From Saccharothrix tamanrassetensis (GTDB lineage: Bacteria; Actinomycetota; Actinomycetes; Mycobacteriales; Pseudonocardiaceae): DNA of 64,000 nt. The notes beneath the pieces were generated by a model. The model ran no database searches and was not told the DNA's origin. It saw nothing but the letters and a program-made list of their open reading frames with translations. Made by a program: the position numbers and the translations under genes. Position 1 is the first letter of the stretch; the number at the start of each line of letters is the position of its first letter. This document shows, in pieces, positions 8,231-17,832 of the stretch. Location of the stretch: the NCBI RefSeq assembly GCF_014203665.1, contig NZ_JACHJN010000003.1, positions 186,001 to 250,000 on the forward strand. Direction: 5' to 3'.

Positions 8231-8968
8231 GTGACAACCGCAGCCCCGACTTTCACCCTCCGGAGAACCGGCGAGATCCGCGCGGTGAGCCTCGATGTGG
8301 ACGACACGCTCGTCGACTACAGCACCTCGTCGCGGGCCGCGCTCGCCGCGATGGTCGGCAACGCCGACAACTGGACGCTGTGGCAGCGCATCACGGACGA
8401 ACACTGTTCGCGGCTGCTCGCCGGCGAGTTGCAGTACGAGTCGATGCGCAACATCCGCACCCGTGCGTTCTTCGCGGCCCTCGGCGAGGAACTCGACCTG
8501 GCCGAGGCGACCCGGCGCGAGCTGCACCGGCAGGAAGTGCTGGCGGCCGGCTGGCGGCTGTTCCCGGACGTCGTGCCGTGCCTGGAGTGGCTGCGCGCCA
8601 CCGGGCTGCCGCTGGCCGCGGTGAGCAACGCCTCCGGCAGGCACCAGCGCGTGAAGATCGCCACCCTCGGCTTGGCGCAGTACTTCGACACCGTGCTCAT
8701 CGCGGGTGAGGTCGGCGCGGCCAAACCGGACCGCGTGATCTTCGACACCGCGTGCGCCGACCTCGGCGTGCCCCAGGGCGACACCGTGCACATCGGCGAC
8801 CGCCTCCACGCCGACGCCATCGGCGCCCGCGACGCCGGGATGAAGGGCGTGTGGCTCAACCGCCAGGGACCGCGGGAAGGAACGCTGCCCGCCGGCATCG
8901 CCGCCATCAGCAGCCTCGCTGAGCTGCCCGAACTGCTCGTCTGCGAGCTGTCGGCGGCGTCTGCCTGA
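8231..8968 (+). CDS. HAD-superfamily hydrolase
   Basis: This 245-residue phosphatase-like protein has all four HAD motifs. These are LDVDDTLVDY (nucleophile Asp22, acid/base Asp24), VSNASG, the Lys of AAKPDRVIF and the metal-binding HIGDRLHADAIGARDAG. A helical cap lies between motifs I and II, giving the class I phosphoglycolate phosphatase-like layout. The GTG start gives a short N-terminal extension. It follows gltX on the same strand with about 100 bp between. The substrate is unknown. Confidence 0.85.
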   Translation: MTTAAPTFTLRRTGEIRAVSLDVDDTLVDYSTSSRAALAAMVGNADNWTLWQRITDEHCSRLLAGELQYESMRNIRTRAFFAALGEELDLAEATRRELHRQEVLAAGWRLFPDVVPCLEWLRATGLPLAAVSNASGRHQRVKIATLGLAQYFDTVLIAGEVGAAKPDRVIFDTACADLGVPQGDTVHIGDRLHADAIGARDAGMKGVWLNRQGPREGTLPAGIAAISSLAELPELLVCELSAASA

Positions 8969-8977
8969 CCCCGATTT

Positions 8978-9022
8978 CCGTTCCGCCGGGGACTTGGTCT
9001 ACTATTCCTCCCGGCGGAACGG
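8978..9022 (+). promoter_or_regulatory. 13-bp inverted repeat enclosing a -10 box, upstream of tRNA-Gln
   Basis: CCGTTCCGCCGGG (8978-8990) and CCCGGCGGAACGG (9010-9022) are perfect complements separated by 19 bp. The spacer contains TACTAT (9000-9005), a good -10 match, with TTCCGT at about -35. The hairpin may act as the terminator of the HAD gene, or the repeat may be an operator around the tRNA promoter. Confidence 0.5.
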
Positions 9023-9069
9023 ACAGCCCCCCGGAGCTCGGATCTCGGGGAAGTTGATCGCAAAGCCAA

Positions 9070-9141
9070 TGGGGTATGGTGTAATTGGCAGCACGACTGA
9101 TTCTGGTTCAGTTAGTCTAGGTTCGAGTCCTGGTACCCCAG
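9070..9141 (+). tRNA. tRNA-Gln (CTG anticodon)
   Basis: The acceptor stem TGGGGTA/TACCCCA, the anticodon arm ACTGA-TTCTGGT-TCAGT and a T arm with GTTCGAGTC are all present, with discriminator G. The anticodon CTG reads CAG. The 3' CCA is not encoded. It is paired with the tRNA-Glu gene 84 bp downstream, as in mycobacteria near gltX. Confidence 0.95.
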
Positions 9142-9199
9142 CTGCCGGCGGTAGGAAATAGATGTGGTAAGCTACTGCGGCGCAGAAAACAACTGAATG

Positions 9200-9219
9200 A
9201 CTCGATCCGCGGATCGAGT
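9200..9219. repeat. 20-bp perfect palindrome just upstream of tRNA-Glu
   Basis: ACTCGATCCG followed directly by its complement CGGATCGAGT ends 6 bp before the tRNA-Glu 5' end. In the precursor RNA it would make a 5' hairpin next to the RNase P site. A TAAGCT -10-like box lies upstream near 9167, so tRNA-Glu may have its own promoter. Confidence 0.6.
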
Positions 9220-9225
9220 ACCTAG

Positions 9226-9298
9226 GGCCCCGTCGTCTAGCGGCCTAGGACGCCGCCCTCTCAAGGCGGTAGCGTGGGTTCGAATCCCATCGGGGCTA
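9226..9298 (+). tRNA. tRNA-Glu (CTC anticodon)
   Basis: The acceptor GGCCCCG pairs with CGGGGCT (one G-U), followed by the D arm GTCTAGCGGCCTAGGAC, the anticodon arm CCGCC-CTCTCAA-GGCGG and the T arm GTGGG-TTCGAAT-CCCAT, with discriminator A. The anticodon CTC reads GAG. It is followed directly by a strong terminator hairpin. Confidence 0.95.
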
Positions 9299-9308
9299 CA
9301 GATTGGGG

Positions 9309-9342
9309 GATCCCTGTGTCGCGTTGCGACACGGGGATCTTT
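9309..9342 (+). terminator. Terminator of the tRNA unit
   Basis: A 14-bp stem (9309-9322 with 9326-9339, one wobble) with a GTT loop is followed by TTT. It begins 10 nt after the tRNA-Glu discriminator base. Confidence 0.8.
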
Positions 9343-9349
9343 CGCATTC

Positions 9350-9825
9350 TGCGTCGGGGGTCCGACCCCCGAACCCCGGCCGGAGGGGCGGAGCCCCCCG
9401 GACCCCCCGGAGGGGTGGTGGGGGTGTGGGGCGAGAGCCCCCGGAGGGGTGTGGGGCGGGAGCCCTAAGGAGGTGTGGGGCGGGAGCCCCGGAGGGGTGT
9501 GGGGGCGAGAGCCCCCGCAGGGGTGTGGGGCGGGAGCCCTAAGGGGGCGTGGGGCGGGAGCCCTAAGGGGGCGTGGGGCGGGAGCCCTAAGGGGGCGTGG
9601 GGCGGGAGCCTCGGAGGGGTGCGGGGGCGGAAGCCCTGTAAGGGGGGCGGGGGCGGAAGACCCTGGAGGGTTTAGGTGTGGGCGAGAGGCCCTGCGAGGT
9701 TGAGGTGCGGGAGCCGGAGGCGGTGGGGCGAGAGCCCCTGCGGGGTGAGCCTGACTTGGCCCGGAGGGTTGGGTGAGTGTCCCCGCAGGGGGCGACGGTC
9801 GGGTTTCTGTTGTCCGGTGGAGGCG
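9350..9825. repeat. Tandem array of about 24-bp units forming GNRA-capped hairpins
   Basis: This 476-bp stretch has no gene. It contains about a dozen degenerate GC-rich units. Three exact 24-bp copies run 9526-9597, each containing GGGCGGGAGCCCTAAG. In most units the core reads GGGC-GNRA-GCCC: the tetraloop varies between GAGA, GGGA and GGAA while the GGGC/GCCC stem is retained. That is the variation expected if RNA folding is conserved. The array lies beyond the tRNA terminator and runs up to about 75 bp before the convergent IclR gene. Confidence 0.75.
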
Positions 9826-10527
9826 TCAGAGGCGGGACTGTAGGGCTTCGGCGGCGGCCAGCAGGTCGGCTGCCCAACGTGCGCCCGGGCGGCGGCCCAT
9901 GCGGTCGATGGGGCCTGAGACGGACACAGCGGCCACGACGGCGCCGCTGCTGTCCCTGACCGGCGCGGCGACCGAAGCGACGCCAGGCTCGCGTTCAGCC
10001 ACGCTCTGCGCCCAGCCCCGACGGCGGACCTCCAGCAGGGTGCGCTCGCCGTAGACCGCGTCCACCAGCACGGAGCGCTGGGTGCCCGGATCGGACCACG
10101 CGGCGAGGACCTTCGCGCCGGAACCGGCGGTCATCGGCAGCCTCGCTCCCACCGGGACGGTGTCGCGCAGACCGCTCGGAGGTTCCGCGGCGGACACGCA
10201 GATCCGCTGCATTCCATCCCGCCGGTACAGCTGCACGCTCTCCCCGGTGATGTCGCGCAGCCTCGGCAGCACCGAGGACGCCGCGTCGAGCAACGGGTCC
10301 GTGGCCCCGCCCGCCAATTCCGCCAGTGCCGCGCCCGGACGCCACCGGCCGTCCGAACCCCGTCGCAGCAACCGGTGCACCTCCAGCCCCACTGCCAACC
10401 GGTGCGCGGTTGCGCGAGGCAACCCCGTCCGGTTGCACAGCTCGGCGAGCCCACACGGATCCTTTGCGACGGCGTTCAAGACAGCCACTGCCTTGTCCAG
10501 CACGCCGATCCCGCTATGCTGTCCCAC
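9826..10527 (-). CDS. ndgR: IclR-family regulator, NdgR/LtbR type
   Basis: This 233-residue protein has an N-terminal winged HTH ([20 protein letters not shown]) and a C-terminal IclR effector domain. The start [17 protein letters not shown] matches NdgR/LtbR proteins, which control leuCD and other amino acid genes in Streptomyces and Corynebacterium. It is divergent from leuC, as in those genera. A minus-strand TAGTAT box (10539-10534) ends 6 nt before the GTG, so the mRNA is probably leaderless. A 21-bp palindrome overlapping its -35 region (10540-10560) could mediate both autoregulation and leuC control. Confidence 0.88.
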   Translation of the reverse strand: MGQHSGIGVLDKAVAVLNAVAKDPCGLAELCNRTGLPRATAHRLAVGLEVHRLLRRGSDGRWRPGAALAELAGGATDPLLDAASSVLPRLRDITGESVQLYRRDGMQRICVSAAEPPSGLRDTVPVGARLPMTAGSGAKVLAAWSDPGTQRSVLVDAVYGERTLLEVRRRGWAQSVAEREPGVASVAAPVRDSSGAVVAAVSVSGPIDRMGRRPGARWAADLLAAAEALQSRL

Positions 10528-10539
10528 AAGCCGATACTA

Positions 10540-10560
10540 ACTTCCCACTGTCTGGGAAGT
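10540..10560. promoter_or_regulatory. Operator candidate between ndgR and leuC
   Basis: ACTTCCCA (10540-10547) and TGGGAAGT (10553-10560) form a perfect 8-5-8 inverted repeat. It lies beside the ndgR -10 box and 37 bp before leuC. A direct repeat CCAGATCT follows at 10561-10568 and 10578-10585. An NdgR/LtbR-type regulator is the obvious candidate to bind here, by inference from gene context. Confidence 0.6.
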
Positions 10561-10596
10561 CCAGATCTATCGACCGTCCAGATCTTGGGAGTTGCG

Positions 10597-12000
10597 ATGA
10601 GCCGCACGCTCGCGGAGAAGGTGTGGGAAGCGCACGTGGTGCGCCACGGGACCGGTGCGGAGCCCGATCTGCTCTACATCGACCTCCACCTGCTGCACGA
10701 AGTCACCAGCCCGCAGGCGTTCGACGGGCTGCGCCAGGCGGGCCGCCCGCTGCGCCGCCCGGACCTGACGATCGCCACCGAGGACCACAACGTCCCCACG
10801 GTCGACATCGAACTCCCGATCGCCGACCCGGTGTCGCGCACGCAGGTCGAGACGCTGCGCAAGAACTGCGCCGACTTCGGCGTGCGGCTGCACCCGATGG
10901 GCGACGCGGAGCAGGGCATCGTGCACGTGGTCGGCCCCCAGCTGGGCCTGACCCAGCCGGGCATGACCGTGGTGTGCGGCGACAGCCACACCTCCACGCA
11001 CGGCGCGTTCGGCGCACTGGCCTTCGGCATCGGCACCTCCGAGGTCGAGCACGTGATGGCCACCCAGACGCTGCCGCTGAAACCGTTCAAGACCATGGCG
11101 ATCACGGTGGACGGCACGCTCCGGCCCGGCGTCACCGCCAAGGACGTCATCCTCGCCGTCATCGCCCGCATCGGCACCGGCGGCGGTCAGGGCTACGTGC
11201 TGGAGTACCGGGGCAGCGCGATCGAGGCGCTGTCCATGGAAGCCCGCATGACGGTCTGCAACATGTCGATCGAGGCCGGCGCCCGCGCCGGGATGATCGC
11301 GCCGGACCAGACCACGTTCGACTACCTCCGGGGCCGCCCGCACGCGCCGTCCGGCGCCGACTGGGACACCGCGGTGGAGTACTGGAAGTCGCTGCGGACC
11401 GACGAGGGCGCCGAGTTCGACGCCGAGGTCCACCTGGACGCGGACGACCTCACGCCGTTCGTCACCTGGGGCACCAACCCCGGCCAGGGCCTGCCGCTGT
11501 CCGCGAGCGTGCCGGACCCGGAGGCGATCGTCGACGAGAACGAGCGCGTCGCCGCCGAGAAGGCGCTGTCGTACATGGGGCTGACGGCCGGCACCCCGCT
11601 GCGCGACATCCACGTGGACACCGTCTTCCTCGGCTCCTGCACGAACGGGCGCATCGAGGACCTGCGCGCGGCGGCGGACGTCCTGCGCGGACACCGGGTG
11701 GCCGAAGGCGTGCGGATGCTGGTCGTGCCCGGTTCGATGCGGGTGCGCGCCCAGGCCGAAGCCGAGGGGCTGCACGAGGTGTTCCTCGCGGCGGGCGCCG
11801 AATGGCGGCAGGCCGGGTGCTCGATGTGCCTGGGCATGAACCCGGACCAGCTCAAGCCGGGCGAGCGCAGCGCGTCCACCTCCAACCGCAACTTCGAGGG
11901 CAGGCAGGGCAAGGGTGGCCGCACCCACCTGGTCTCGCCACTCGTGGCCGCCGCCACCGCCGTGCGCGGCACCCTGTCGTCCCCCGCCGACCTGGTCTGA
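10597..12000 (+). CDS. leuC: 3-isopropylmalate dehydratase large subunit
   Basis: This 467-residue aconitase-family subunit, with LeuD, isomerises 2-isopropylmalate to 3-isopropylmalate in leucine synthesis. The 4Fe-4S ligands are in GSCTNGR and [12 protein letters not shown], and the substrate-site motif [22 protein letters not shown] is present. The ATG at 10597 gives the usual N-terminus [14 protein letters not shown] and the usual length. It is followed 12 bp later by leuD in one operon. Regulation by the divergent IclR protein is likely. Confidence 0.97.
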   Translation: MSRTLAEKVWEAHVVRHGTGAEPDLLYIDLHLLHEVTSPQAFDGLRQAGRPLRRPDLTIATEDHNVPTVDIELPIADPVSRTQVETLRKNCADFGVRLHPMGDAEQGIVHVVGPQLGLTQPGMTVVCGDSHTSTHGAFGALAFGIGTSEVEHVMATQTLPLKPFKTMAITVDGTLRPGVTAKDVILAVIARIGTGGGQGYVLEYRGSAIEALSMEARMTVCNMSIEAGARAGMIAPDQTTFDYLRGRPHAPSGADWDTAVEYWKSLRTDEGAEFDAEVHLDADDLTPFVTWGTNPGQGLPLSASVPDPEAIVDENERVAAEKALSYMGLTAGTPLRDIHVDTVFLGSCTNGRIEDLRAAADVLRGHRVAEGVRMLVVPGSMRVRAQAEAEGLHEVFLAAGAEWRQAGCSMCLGMNPDQLKPGERSASTSNRNFEGRQGKGGRTHLVSPLVAAATAVRGTLSSPADLV

Positions 12001-12012
12001 GGAGCTAGTCAG

Positions 12013-12615
12013 ATGGAAGCGTTCACCACGCACACCGGCGTCGGCGTGCCCCTGCGGCGGTCCAACGTGGACACCGACCAGATCATCCCCGCCGTCTACC
12101 TCAAGCGCGTCACCCGCTCGGGTTTCGAGGACGGGCTGTTCGCGGCCTGGCGCGGCGACGAGCAGTTCGTGCTCAACCGGGAACCGTTCCGGGCGGGCAG
12201 CGTGCTGGTCGCCGGACCGGACTTCGGCACCGGGTCGTCCCGCGAGCACGCCGTCTGGGCGTTGATGGACTACGGCTTCCGGGTGGTCATCTCCTCCCGG
12301 TTCGCCGACATCTTCCGCGGCAACTCCGGCAAGCAGGGCCTCGTGGCCGCCCAGTGCGAGCAGTCCGATGTCGAATTGCTCTGGAAGCTGCTGGAGAACG
12401 AGCCCGGCACCGAGGTGACCGTGGACCTCACCCGCAACACTGTTGTGGCGAAGGACTTCACCGCGCCCTTCACCATCGACGAGTACACCCGCTGGCGGCT
12501 GCTGGAGGGTTTGGACGACATCGCGCTGACCCTGCGGCACGCCGACGACATCGCCACGTTCGAGCGGAACCGCCCGGGTTGGTTGCCGAACACCGAACCG
12601 GTGCCGGTGAGCTAG
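12013..12615 (+). CDS. leuD: 3-isopropylmalate dehydratase small subunit
   Basis: This 200-residue swivelling-domain partner of LeuC has the conserved [15 protein letters not shown] near the start and [19 protein letters not shown], which contributes substrate binding. Its length and order (leuC-leuD) are standard. An 11-nt gap separates it from leuC, and a hairpin terminator follows the stop by 10 bp. Confidence 0.97.
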   Translation: MEAFTTHTGVGVPLRRSNVDTDQIIPAVYLKRVTRSGFEDGLFAAWRGDEQFVLNREPFRAGSVLVAGPDFGTGSSREHAVWALMDYGFRVVISSRFADIFRGNSGKQGLVAAQCEQSDVELLWKLLENEPGTEVTVDLTRNTVVAKDFTAPFTIDEYTRWRLLEGLDDIALTLRHADDIATFERNRPGWLPNTEPVPVS

Positions 12616-12625
12616 TCCGAAGGGG

Positions 12626-12656
12626 CCGGATTCCCCCTCTGCCAGCGGGAATCCGG
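12626..12656 (+). terminator. leuCD terminator hairpin
   Basis: CCGGATTCCC (12626-12635) and GGGAATCCGG (12647-12656) make a perfect 10-bp stem with an 11-nt loop just after the leuD stop. There is no U-tract. Confidence 0.7.
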
Positions 12657-12710
12657 TCCCGACCGGGGGTCGGAGGGCCCTTCCGGCGTCCCTCGACAGG
12701 TCGTAATTGC

Positions 12711-12738
12711 CCACGCCACAACGAAAAATCTGGCGTGG
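12711..12738. promoter_or_regulatory. Inverted repeat upstream of hup
   Basis: CCACGCCA and TGGCGTGG form an 8-bp perfect stem around a 12-nt A-rich loop. It lies in the leuD-hup spacer, about 85 bp before the HU start and just upstream of AT-richer promoter-like sequence. It could be a regulator site or a second terminator. Confidence 0.45.
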
Positions 12739-12822
12739 CGATTGGTATTTCCTTGCATATGGGCTTACCGTGGCCTTCAGTCGGCCCGACTAGGGCCGTG
12801 AGCGTCCTGGGAGGGACTGAAG

Positions 12823-13494
12823 GTGAACAAGGCCCAGCTCATCGAGGCGCTCGCCGAGCGCCTTGGCGACAAGAAGAACGCCGCTGCCGCCGTCGATGGT
12901 CTCGTCGATGTCATCGTCCGCAGCGTCCACAAGGGCGAGAAGGTCAACATCACCGGTTTCGGTGTCTTCGAGAAGCGTGCCCGTGCGGCCCGCACCGCTC
13001 GCAACCCGCGCACCGGTGAGACCGTGAAGGTCAAGAAGACCAACGTGCCCGCGTTCCGCGCGGGTTCGACGTTCAAGGACGTCATCAGCGGCACCAAGAA
13101 GCTGCCGAAGGCCACCGCCGCCAAGCCGGCTGCCGCGGCCGCGAAGCCCGCCGCCGCTGCGAAGTCCGCCGCGTCCACCAAGGCCCCGGCGACCCGCAGC
13201 ACCACCGCGCGCACCACGACGACGCGCACCGCGCGCAGCACCACCGCGCGCACGGCGGCAGCCGCGACCAAGGCCCCGGCCACCCGCCGGACCACCGCGG
13301 CCGCGAAGCCCGCTGCCACCGCTGCCAAGGCCCCCGCCGCGAAGGCGACCACGGCCAAGGCATCGACGGCGAAGGCCACCACGGCCGCTCCGAAGGCGGC
13401 AGCGGCCAAGAAGCCGGCCGCCGCCAAGGCGACCGCGGCGAAGGCCCCTGCGGCCAAGAAGCCGGCGGCGAAGAAGCCTGCGGCCAAGAAGTGA
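12823..13494 (+). CDS. hup: HU-family nucleoid protein with Lys/Ala/Pro-rich tail
   Basis: This 223-residue DNA-binding protein has two parts. Residues 1-90 are a canonical HU domain ([33 protein letters not shown] and the DNA-binding arm ending in FKDVISG). Residues about 100-223 are a disordered [13 protein letters not shown] tail resembling histone H1, as in mycobacterial HupB and streptomycete HupS. It compacts and protects DNA. The GTG start has GGAGGGA upstream. Its place after leuCD matches mycobacteria. The tail's repeats make its length prone to change. Confidence 0.95.
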   Translation: MNKAQLIEALAERLGDKKNAAAAVDGLVDVIVRSVHKGEKVNITGFGVFEKRARAARTARNPRTGETVKVKKTNVPAFRAGSTFKDVISGTKKLPKATAAKPAAAAAKPAAAAKSAASTKAPATRSTTARTTTTRTARSTTARTAAAATKAPATRRTTAAAKPAATAAKAPAAKATTAKASTAKATTAAPKAAAAKKPAAAKATAAKAPAAKKPAAKKPAAKK

Positions 13495-13541
13495 ACTCCG
13501 GCCGGGTGAAGGCCCGGTAGGAGGAGAGTCGAACCAGGCTC

Positions 13542-13571
13542 AGGGCCCGGTGCGGACGCGCACCGGGCCCT
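13542..13571 (+). terminator. hup terminator hairpin
   Basis: A 13-bp perfect stem (13542-13554 with 13559-13571) with a GACG loop lies 47 bp after the hup stop. There is no U-tract. Confidence 0.75.
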
Positions 13572-13578
13572 AGGCATG

Positions 13579-13707
13579 TCCGGAGGACGTTCCTGGGACG
13601 TGGTCGGGGGAGTCCTGGGACGTGGGTCGGGGATGTCCTGGGGCGTGGTCGGGGGATGTTCCGAGGACGTGGTGTGAGGACGTTCCGAGGACGCGGCGCG
13701 AGGCGCC
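13579..13707. repeat. Degenerate tandem repeat after hup, 22-24 bp period
   Basis: Units beginning TCCTGGGACGTGG or TCCGAGGACGTGG start at 13591, 13613, 13636, 13660 and 13684, with a partial unit at 13579. No convincing reading frame spans them. The array starts directly after the hup terminator. Confidence 0.7.
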
Positions 13708-14464
13708 CAGAGGACAGCGTGGGACGTTCGTGAGGCTCACTACGGATTGCGCGGCTGTGGGGTTCCTGAAGGAATTCCCGTGGTCGGCGCGCGCCGGCTG
13801 GGCTTGGTGCGACGTTCCTGCGGTTAGGGCGGTTATGCGCTCCACAGGCCCTCAGGTGCCTTCTGACGGCCTGACTCCGGTTTCTGGCCCCGCAGAGCCC
13901 GTGCCACCCTCCACGTCGGATGAACGGCCACTGAGTCGGTCCCGCGCGAGGCCTTGTGAGAACCCTTGTGCGTAGCCGTGCGAACTCGGCGTTGGGCCGG
14001 TGAGGACTTCCGCAGGGGCGGCGCGGTGTCGCTCGAAGCGGAGGCGGAGGGAAGGCGGAGGGAAGGCGGAGCGAAGGCGGAAGGGGAGGCATTCCGTGGC
14101 CTCCGGCCCCCACTTTCGATTGTCCCACGCCCCACCGACATTCCGGCCGAAGCGCCCCCTGGGGCTCATCGTCCCACCCGTCGCCGACAATCCCGGCGCG
14201 CAATCCCGGCGCGCATTCCACCCCGGCGGGTTCGGGGGCGCACGGGCCCGCGGCGCACGGGTCTGCGACGCAGCGGGATCCGCTGCCGTCCGGCGGGATC
14301 CCCATCTGTCCGGTGCTATACCCGGCTGTCCGGTGCTATACCCCCTGCCCGGCGCAATCTTCCCGCCGTGACACCGGCGATCCGGTCCCGCGCGGTAGCG
14401 CCCGCCGGACGACCGGCACTCGAACGGCCCAGCGATTCGCCGGGCCGGAGCAGGCGTGACGCCG
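13708..14464. other. Long intergenic region with small repeats, no gene seen
   Basis: I see no credible coding region in these 757 bp. Small repeats include an 11-bp GGCGGAGGGAA run at about 14038-14090. There are also two tandem 18-bp copies containing CTGTCCGGTGCTATACCC, at 14306-14323 and 14326-14343. The tandem pair lies 120 bp beyond the mutT1 stop. Confidence 0.55.
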
Positions 14465-15379
14465 TTACGGTTTCGGCGCGCCCAAAGGGGTGGGGAGGTA
14501 GTGCGCCGACACCAGGCGCGGCCAGGTGCCGGTCGTGTCCGAAGTGGACCACCCCGGCTCCGGGCGTCGGAAGGCCAGCAGCCAGGCGCTGCCCTTCTTG
14601 CACGGCACGTCGCCCGCCGGCAGTCCCGACAGGGACGCCAGGGTGGCCACCACGTCCGGGATGACGCCGCCCTGGCTGCACACCACCGGCACGCCCGGCC
14701 CGTCGACGATCTCCAGCAGTCGCACCAGCGCCGCCTCGCGGTCGGGCCAGTAGCCCTCCTCGGACAGCCTGGGCTCCAGCAGCACACCGCTGCCGAGGTC
14801 CTCCGCCACGCCCTGCACGGTCTGCACGCACCGCACGCGCGGTGCGGAGTGGACGCGGGAGGGGGACCACAGGGGCAGCAGGGCGCGCAGGCCCGCGGCC
14901 TGCCGCCAACCCGCCGAGCTCAACGGGCGCAGGTCGTCCTCGCCCGGCCAGTTGTCCCGCTTGCCCGCCTTGGCGTGCCGCACGAGAAGCACGGTCGCCA
15001 GGTCGACCGGGGCGGCCGCGAACGCCGCCAGCACCTCGCGGTCGGTGTCGCGGGTGACCAGGTCGGCCGCCTGCCCGACGGGCAGCCAGCGCAGCTCGTC
15101 GACCTCGTCGTTGGGCGCGAAAGCGCCGCCCGCGACGCGGGCGCTGAAGAAGTCGACGGTCTTCGGCTTGCCGAACGCGGTGTACTCCACGGTCTTCAGG
15201 TGCCGGCCGAGCACGGCGGTGTACCCGGTCTCCTCCAGCACCTCGCGCACGGCCGCCGCCGGCACGGTCTCGCCGGGGTCCACCTTGCCCTTGGGCAGGG
15301 ACCAGTCGTCGTAGCGCGGCCGGTGGACGACGGCGACCGCTCCGTCGCGCCACAGGACGGCGCCGGCTGCCCGGATCAC
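14465..15379 (-). CDS. mutT1: NUDIX hydrolase fused to histidine phosphatase, MutT1 type
   Basis: This 304-residue two-domain protein starts with a NUDIX domain (residues 1-135; NUDIX box from GKVDPGE to REVLEETG). It ends with a histidine-phosphatase domain starting [14 protein letters not shown]. Mycobacterial MutT1 has this same architecture and removes 8-oxo-(d)GTP from the nucleotide pool, the second domain finishing the diphosphate products. The GTG start overlaps the ppk stop by 4 bp (GTGA), showing translational coupling. The ppk-mutT1 order matches mycobacteria. Confidence 0.92.
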   Translation of the reverse strand: MIRAAGAVLWRDGAVAVVHRPRYDDWSLPKGKVDPGETVPAAAVREVLEETGYTAVLGRHLKTVEYTAFGKPKTVDFFSARVAGGAFAPNDEVDELRWLPVGQAADLVTRDTDREVLAAFAAAPVDLATVLLVRHAKAGKRDNWPGEDDLRPLSSAGWRQAAGLRALLPLWSPSRVHSAPRVRCVQTVQGVAEDLGSGVLLEPRLSEEGYWPDREAALVRLLEIVDGPGVPVVCSQGGVIPDVVATLASLSGLPAGDVPCKKGSAWLLAFRRPEPGWSTSDTTGTWPRLVSAHYLPTPLGAPKP

Positions 15380-17634
15380 CCTAGTGCGCGGTGCGCGCGC
15401 AGCAGGTCGGTCTGGTGGTCGCGCACCCGGCTGCCGTCGGACGGGGACGCCTCCCACTCGCCGTCGGGTTGCAGCACCCAGCAGCGGGTGGTCGGCTCCA
15501 GCGCCGAGTCCAGGATGTCCTCCAGCTGGGTGACGAGCTTCGGGTCGGTCACCCGCACCTGCACCTCCACCCGGCGGTCCAGGTTGCGGTGCATCATGTC
15601 CGCGCTGCCGATCCAGTGCTCGCCGCAGCCGACGAAGTGGAACACCCGGGAGTGCTCCAGGAACCGGCCCAGGATCGAGCGCACGTGGATGTTCTCCGAC
15701 AGGCCCTTGATGCCCGGCTTCAGCGCGCACACCCCGCGCACCACCACCTCCACCTTCACGCCCGCCTGCGACGCCCGGTAGAGCGAGTCGATGACCTGTT
15801 CGTCCACCAGCGAGTTCACCTTGATCCGCACACCCGCGGGCTCGCCCGCCCGCGCGAACTCGATCTCCCGCTCGATCCGCTCCACGATGCCGCGCCGCAC
15901 GCCGTAGGGCGCGACCAGCAGGCTGCGGTAGTGGTCCTGCCGGGCGTAGCCGGTGAGCACGTTGAACAGGTCGGTCAGGTCGGCGCCGATGGTCGGCTCG
16001 GCGGTGAGCAGGCCGATGTCCTCGTACAGCCGGGCGGTCTTGGGGTTGTAGTTGCCGGTGCCGATGTGGCAGTACCGCTGGATCCGGGAGCCCTCCTGGC
16101 GCACCACGAGCGACGTCTTGCAGTGCGTCTTCAGCCCCATCAGGCCGTAGACGACGTGCACCCCCGCCTTCTCCAGCGCCCGCGCCCACTTGATGTTGGC
16201 CTGCTCGTCGAACCGCGCCTTGATCTCCACCAGGGCCACGACCTGCTTGCCCGCCTCGGCCGCGTCGATCAGCGCGTCCACTATCGGCGAGTCGCCCGAG
16301 GTGCGGTACAGCGTCTGCTTGATCGCCAGCACGCGCGGATCGGCCGCCGCCTGCTCGATGAACCGCTGCACGGACGTGGAGAACGAGTCGTAGGGGTGGT
16401 GCACCAGCACGTCGCCCTCGCGCAGCGTCGCGAAGATGCTCTTGGGCGTCTCGCGCTCACCGAACGCCGGGTGCGTGGCGGGCACGAACGGGGCGTCCTT
16501 GAGCTGCTTGCGGTCCACGCTGTAGAGCTGCCACAGGCTGCTCAGGTCCAGCAGCCCCGGCACCTGGACGACGTCGTGCGGGTCGACCTCCAGCTCCCGC
16601 AGCAGCCGCTCCAGCATGTGCTCGGTCATGTCGTCGGCGATCTCCAGCCGCACCGGCGGGCCGAACCGGCGCCGCACCAGCTCCCGCTCCAACGACTTGA
16701 GCAGGTCCTCGTCCTGGTCCTCCTCCACCTCCAGGTCCGCGTTGCGGGTCACCCGGAAGGCGTGGCACTCCATGACCTCCATGCCGGTGAACAGCTCGCC
16801 CAGGTGCGCGGCGATGAGTTCCTCCAACGGCAGGAACGTCGCGGTGGGGATGGTGCGGTCCTGCTCCACGCGCACCAGGCGCGGCACGTTGTCCGGCACC
16901 TTGATGCGGGCGAACCGCTCCGCGCCGCCCTCCGGGTCGCGCACCGTCACGGCCAGGTTCAGCGACAGGCCGGAGATGTAGGGGAACGGGTGCGCGGCGT
17001 CCACCGCGAGCGGCGTGAGGACCGGGAACACCTGGTCGCTGAAGTAGTTGGACAGCCGCAGCTTCTCGAAGTCGGTCAGCTGCGACCAGGACACGATGCT
17101 GATCGCGTGCTTCTCCAGCTCCGGCTGCACGTGGTCGAGGAACGCGCGGGCGTGCTGCTCGACCAGTTCCTGGGTGCGCTTGGCGATCGCGGCCAGCTGC
17201 TCGCGCGGGGTGAGGCCGTCGGCGCTGCGCACGGACAGGCCGGTCTCGTCGCGGCGCTTCAGGCCCGCCACCCGCACCATGTAGAACTCGTCCAGGTTCG
17301 AGGCGAAGATGGCCAGGAACTTGGCCCGCTCCAGCAGCGGCTGGGAGGCGTCCTCGGCGAGCGCGAGCACCCGCGCGTTGAAGTCCAGCCAGGACAGTTC
17401 CCGGTTGAAGTAGCGGTCGTCGGGCAGGTCGGCCTGCGCCGCGGTGGCGGTGACGGCGGGCGGTGAACTCGGGAACGAGCGGGGCGGCGTCTCGGGCTGG
17501 GTCTCGGCGCTGGTGCCGCCGCGTCGGACGGCCGGACGCGGACGACGGCGGGGCGCGCTCGCGGCGGGTTGCGTCCGCGGGGTCCTCGTGCGTCGCTTGG
17601 GCGCGGGCTGCTCGGGGGTGTTGTCCGTGCTCAC
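15376..17634 (-). CDS. ppk: Polyphosphate kinase 1
   Basis: This 752-residue enzyme reversibly transfers the gamma phosphate of ATP to polyphosphate. Residues about 80-750 cover the N, head and two C-terminal domains. [16 protein letters not shown] opens the N domain, and [21 protein letters not shown] carries the phospho-acceptor His region with [12 protein letters not shown] before it. The first 80 residues are a disordered Pro/Arg/Thr-rich extension not found in E. coli. I chose the GTG at 17634 (VSTDNTPEQ); no ribosome site is obvious, so the start is uncertain by up to a few dozen residues. It is the upstream gene of the ppk-mutT1 pair. Confidence 0.94.
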   Translation of the reverse strand: MSTDNTPEQPAPKRRTRTPRTQPAASAPRRRPRPAVRRGGTSAETQPETPPRSFPSSPPAVTATAAQADLPDDRYFNRELSWLDFNARVLALAEDASQPLLERAKFLAIFASNLDEFYMVRVAGLKRRDETGLSVRSADGLTPREQLAAIAKRTQELVEQHARAFLDHVQPELEKHAISIVSWSQLTDFEKLRLSNYFSDQVFPVLTPLAVDAAHPFPYISGLSLNLAVTVRDPEGGAERFARIKVPDNVPRLVRVEQDRTIPTATFLPLEELIAAHLGELFTGMEVMECHAFRVTRNADLEVEEDQDEDLLKSLERELVRRRFGPPVRLEIADDMTEHMLERLLRELEVDPHDVVQVPGLLDLSSLWQLYSVDRKQLKDAPFVPATHPAFGERETPKSIFATLREGDVLVHHPYDSFSTSVQRFIEQAAADPRVLAIKQTLYRTSGDSPIVDALIDAAEAGKQVVALVEIKARFDEQANIKWARALEKAGVHVVYGLMGLKTHCKTSLVVRQEGSRIQRYCHIGTGNYNPKTARLYEDIGLLTAEPTIGADLTDLFNVLTGYARQDHYRSLLVAPYGVRRGIVERIEREIEFARAGEPAGVRIKVNSLVDEQVIDSLYRASQAGVKVEVVVRGVCALKPGIKGLSENIHVRSILGRFLEHSRVFHFVGCGEHWIGSADMMHRNLDRRVEVQVRVTDPKLVTQLEDILDSALEPTTRCWVLQPDGEWEASPSDGSRVRDHQTDLLRAHRALG

Positions 17635-17832
17635 GAATGCATTGTTCCCCACAACGCGCGGGCTCGCGCTGATCGCAGCCGACGACGAGATGAACTCCGC
17701 GTCACACCGGACGCGGCGGCCCGCCGAACTCTTCGTGACGCCGAAGCCCACGCACACCCGGCGCGGTCAGGCGGGACGGCAAGGCCGTTCCGGTGCGGCG
17801 CGGCGAGTCGAGAGTCACGCGCGCGCCGTGCG

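Noticed and set aside
9383..9703. Gly/Arg-rich reading frames through the GNRA array
   Set aside because: All frames are open because of composition, and the products are simple repeats with no ribosome site.
9350..9765. The 24-bp array as a CRISPR
   Set aside because: Units abut without unique spacers, the repeats are degenerate and no cas gene is in the window.
14306..14343. Tandem TATAGCACCGG copies on the minus strand as promoters
   Set aside because: They lie downstream of the mutT1 stop and face no gene. The pair is reported only as a repeat.
13966..14664. A plus-strand gene in the hup-mutT1 gap
   Set aside because: The frame is Arg/Pro-rich, crosses small repeats and runs antisense into mutT1. 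No domain or ribosome site supports it.
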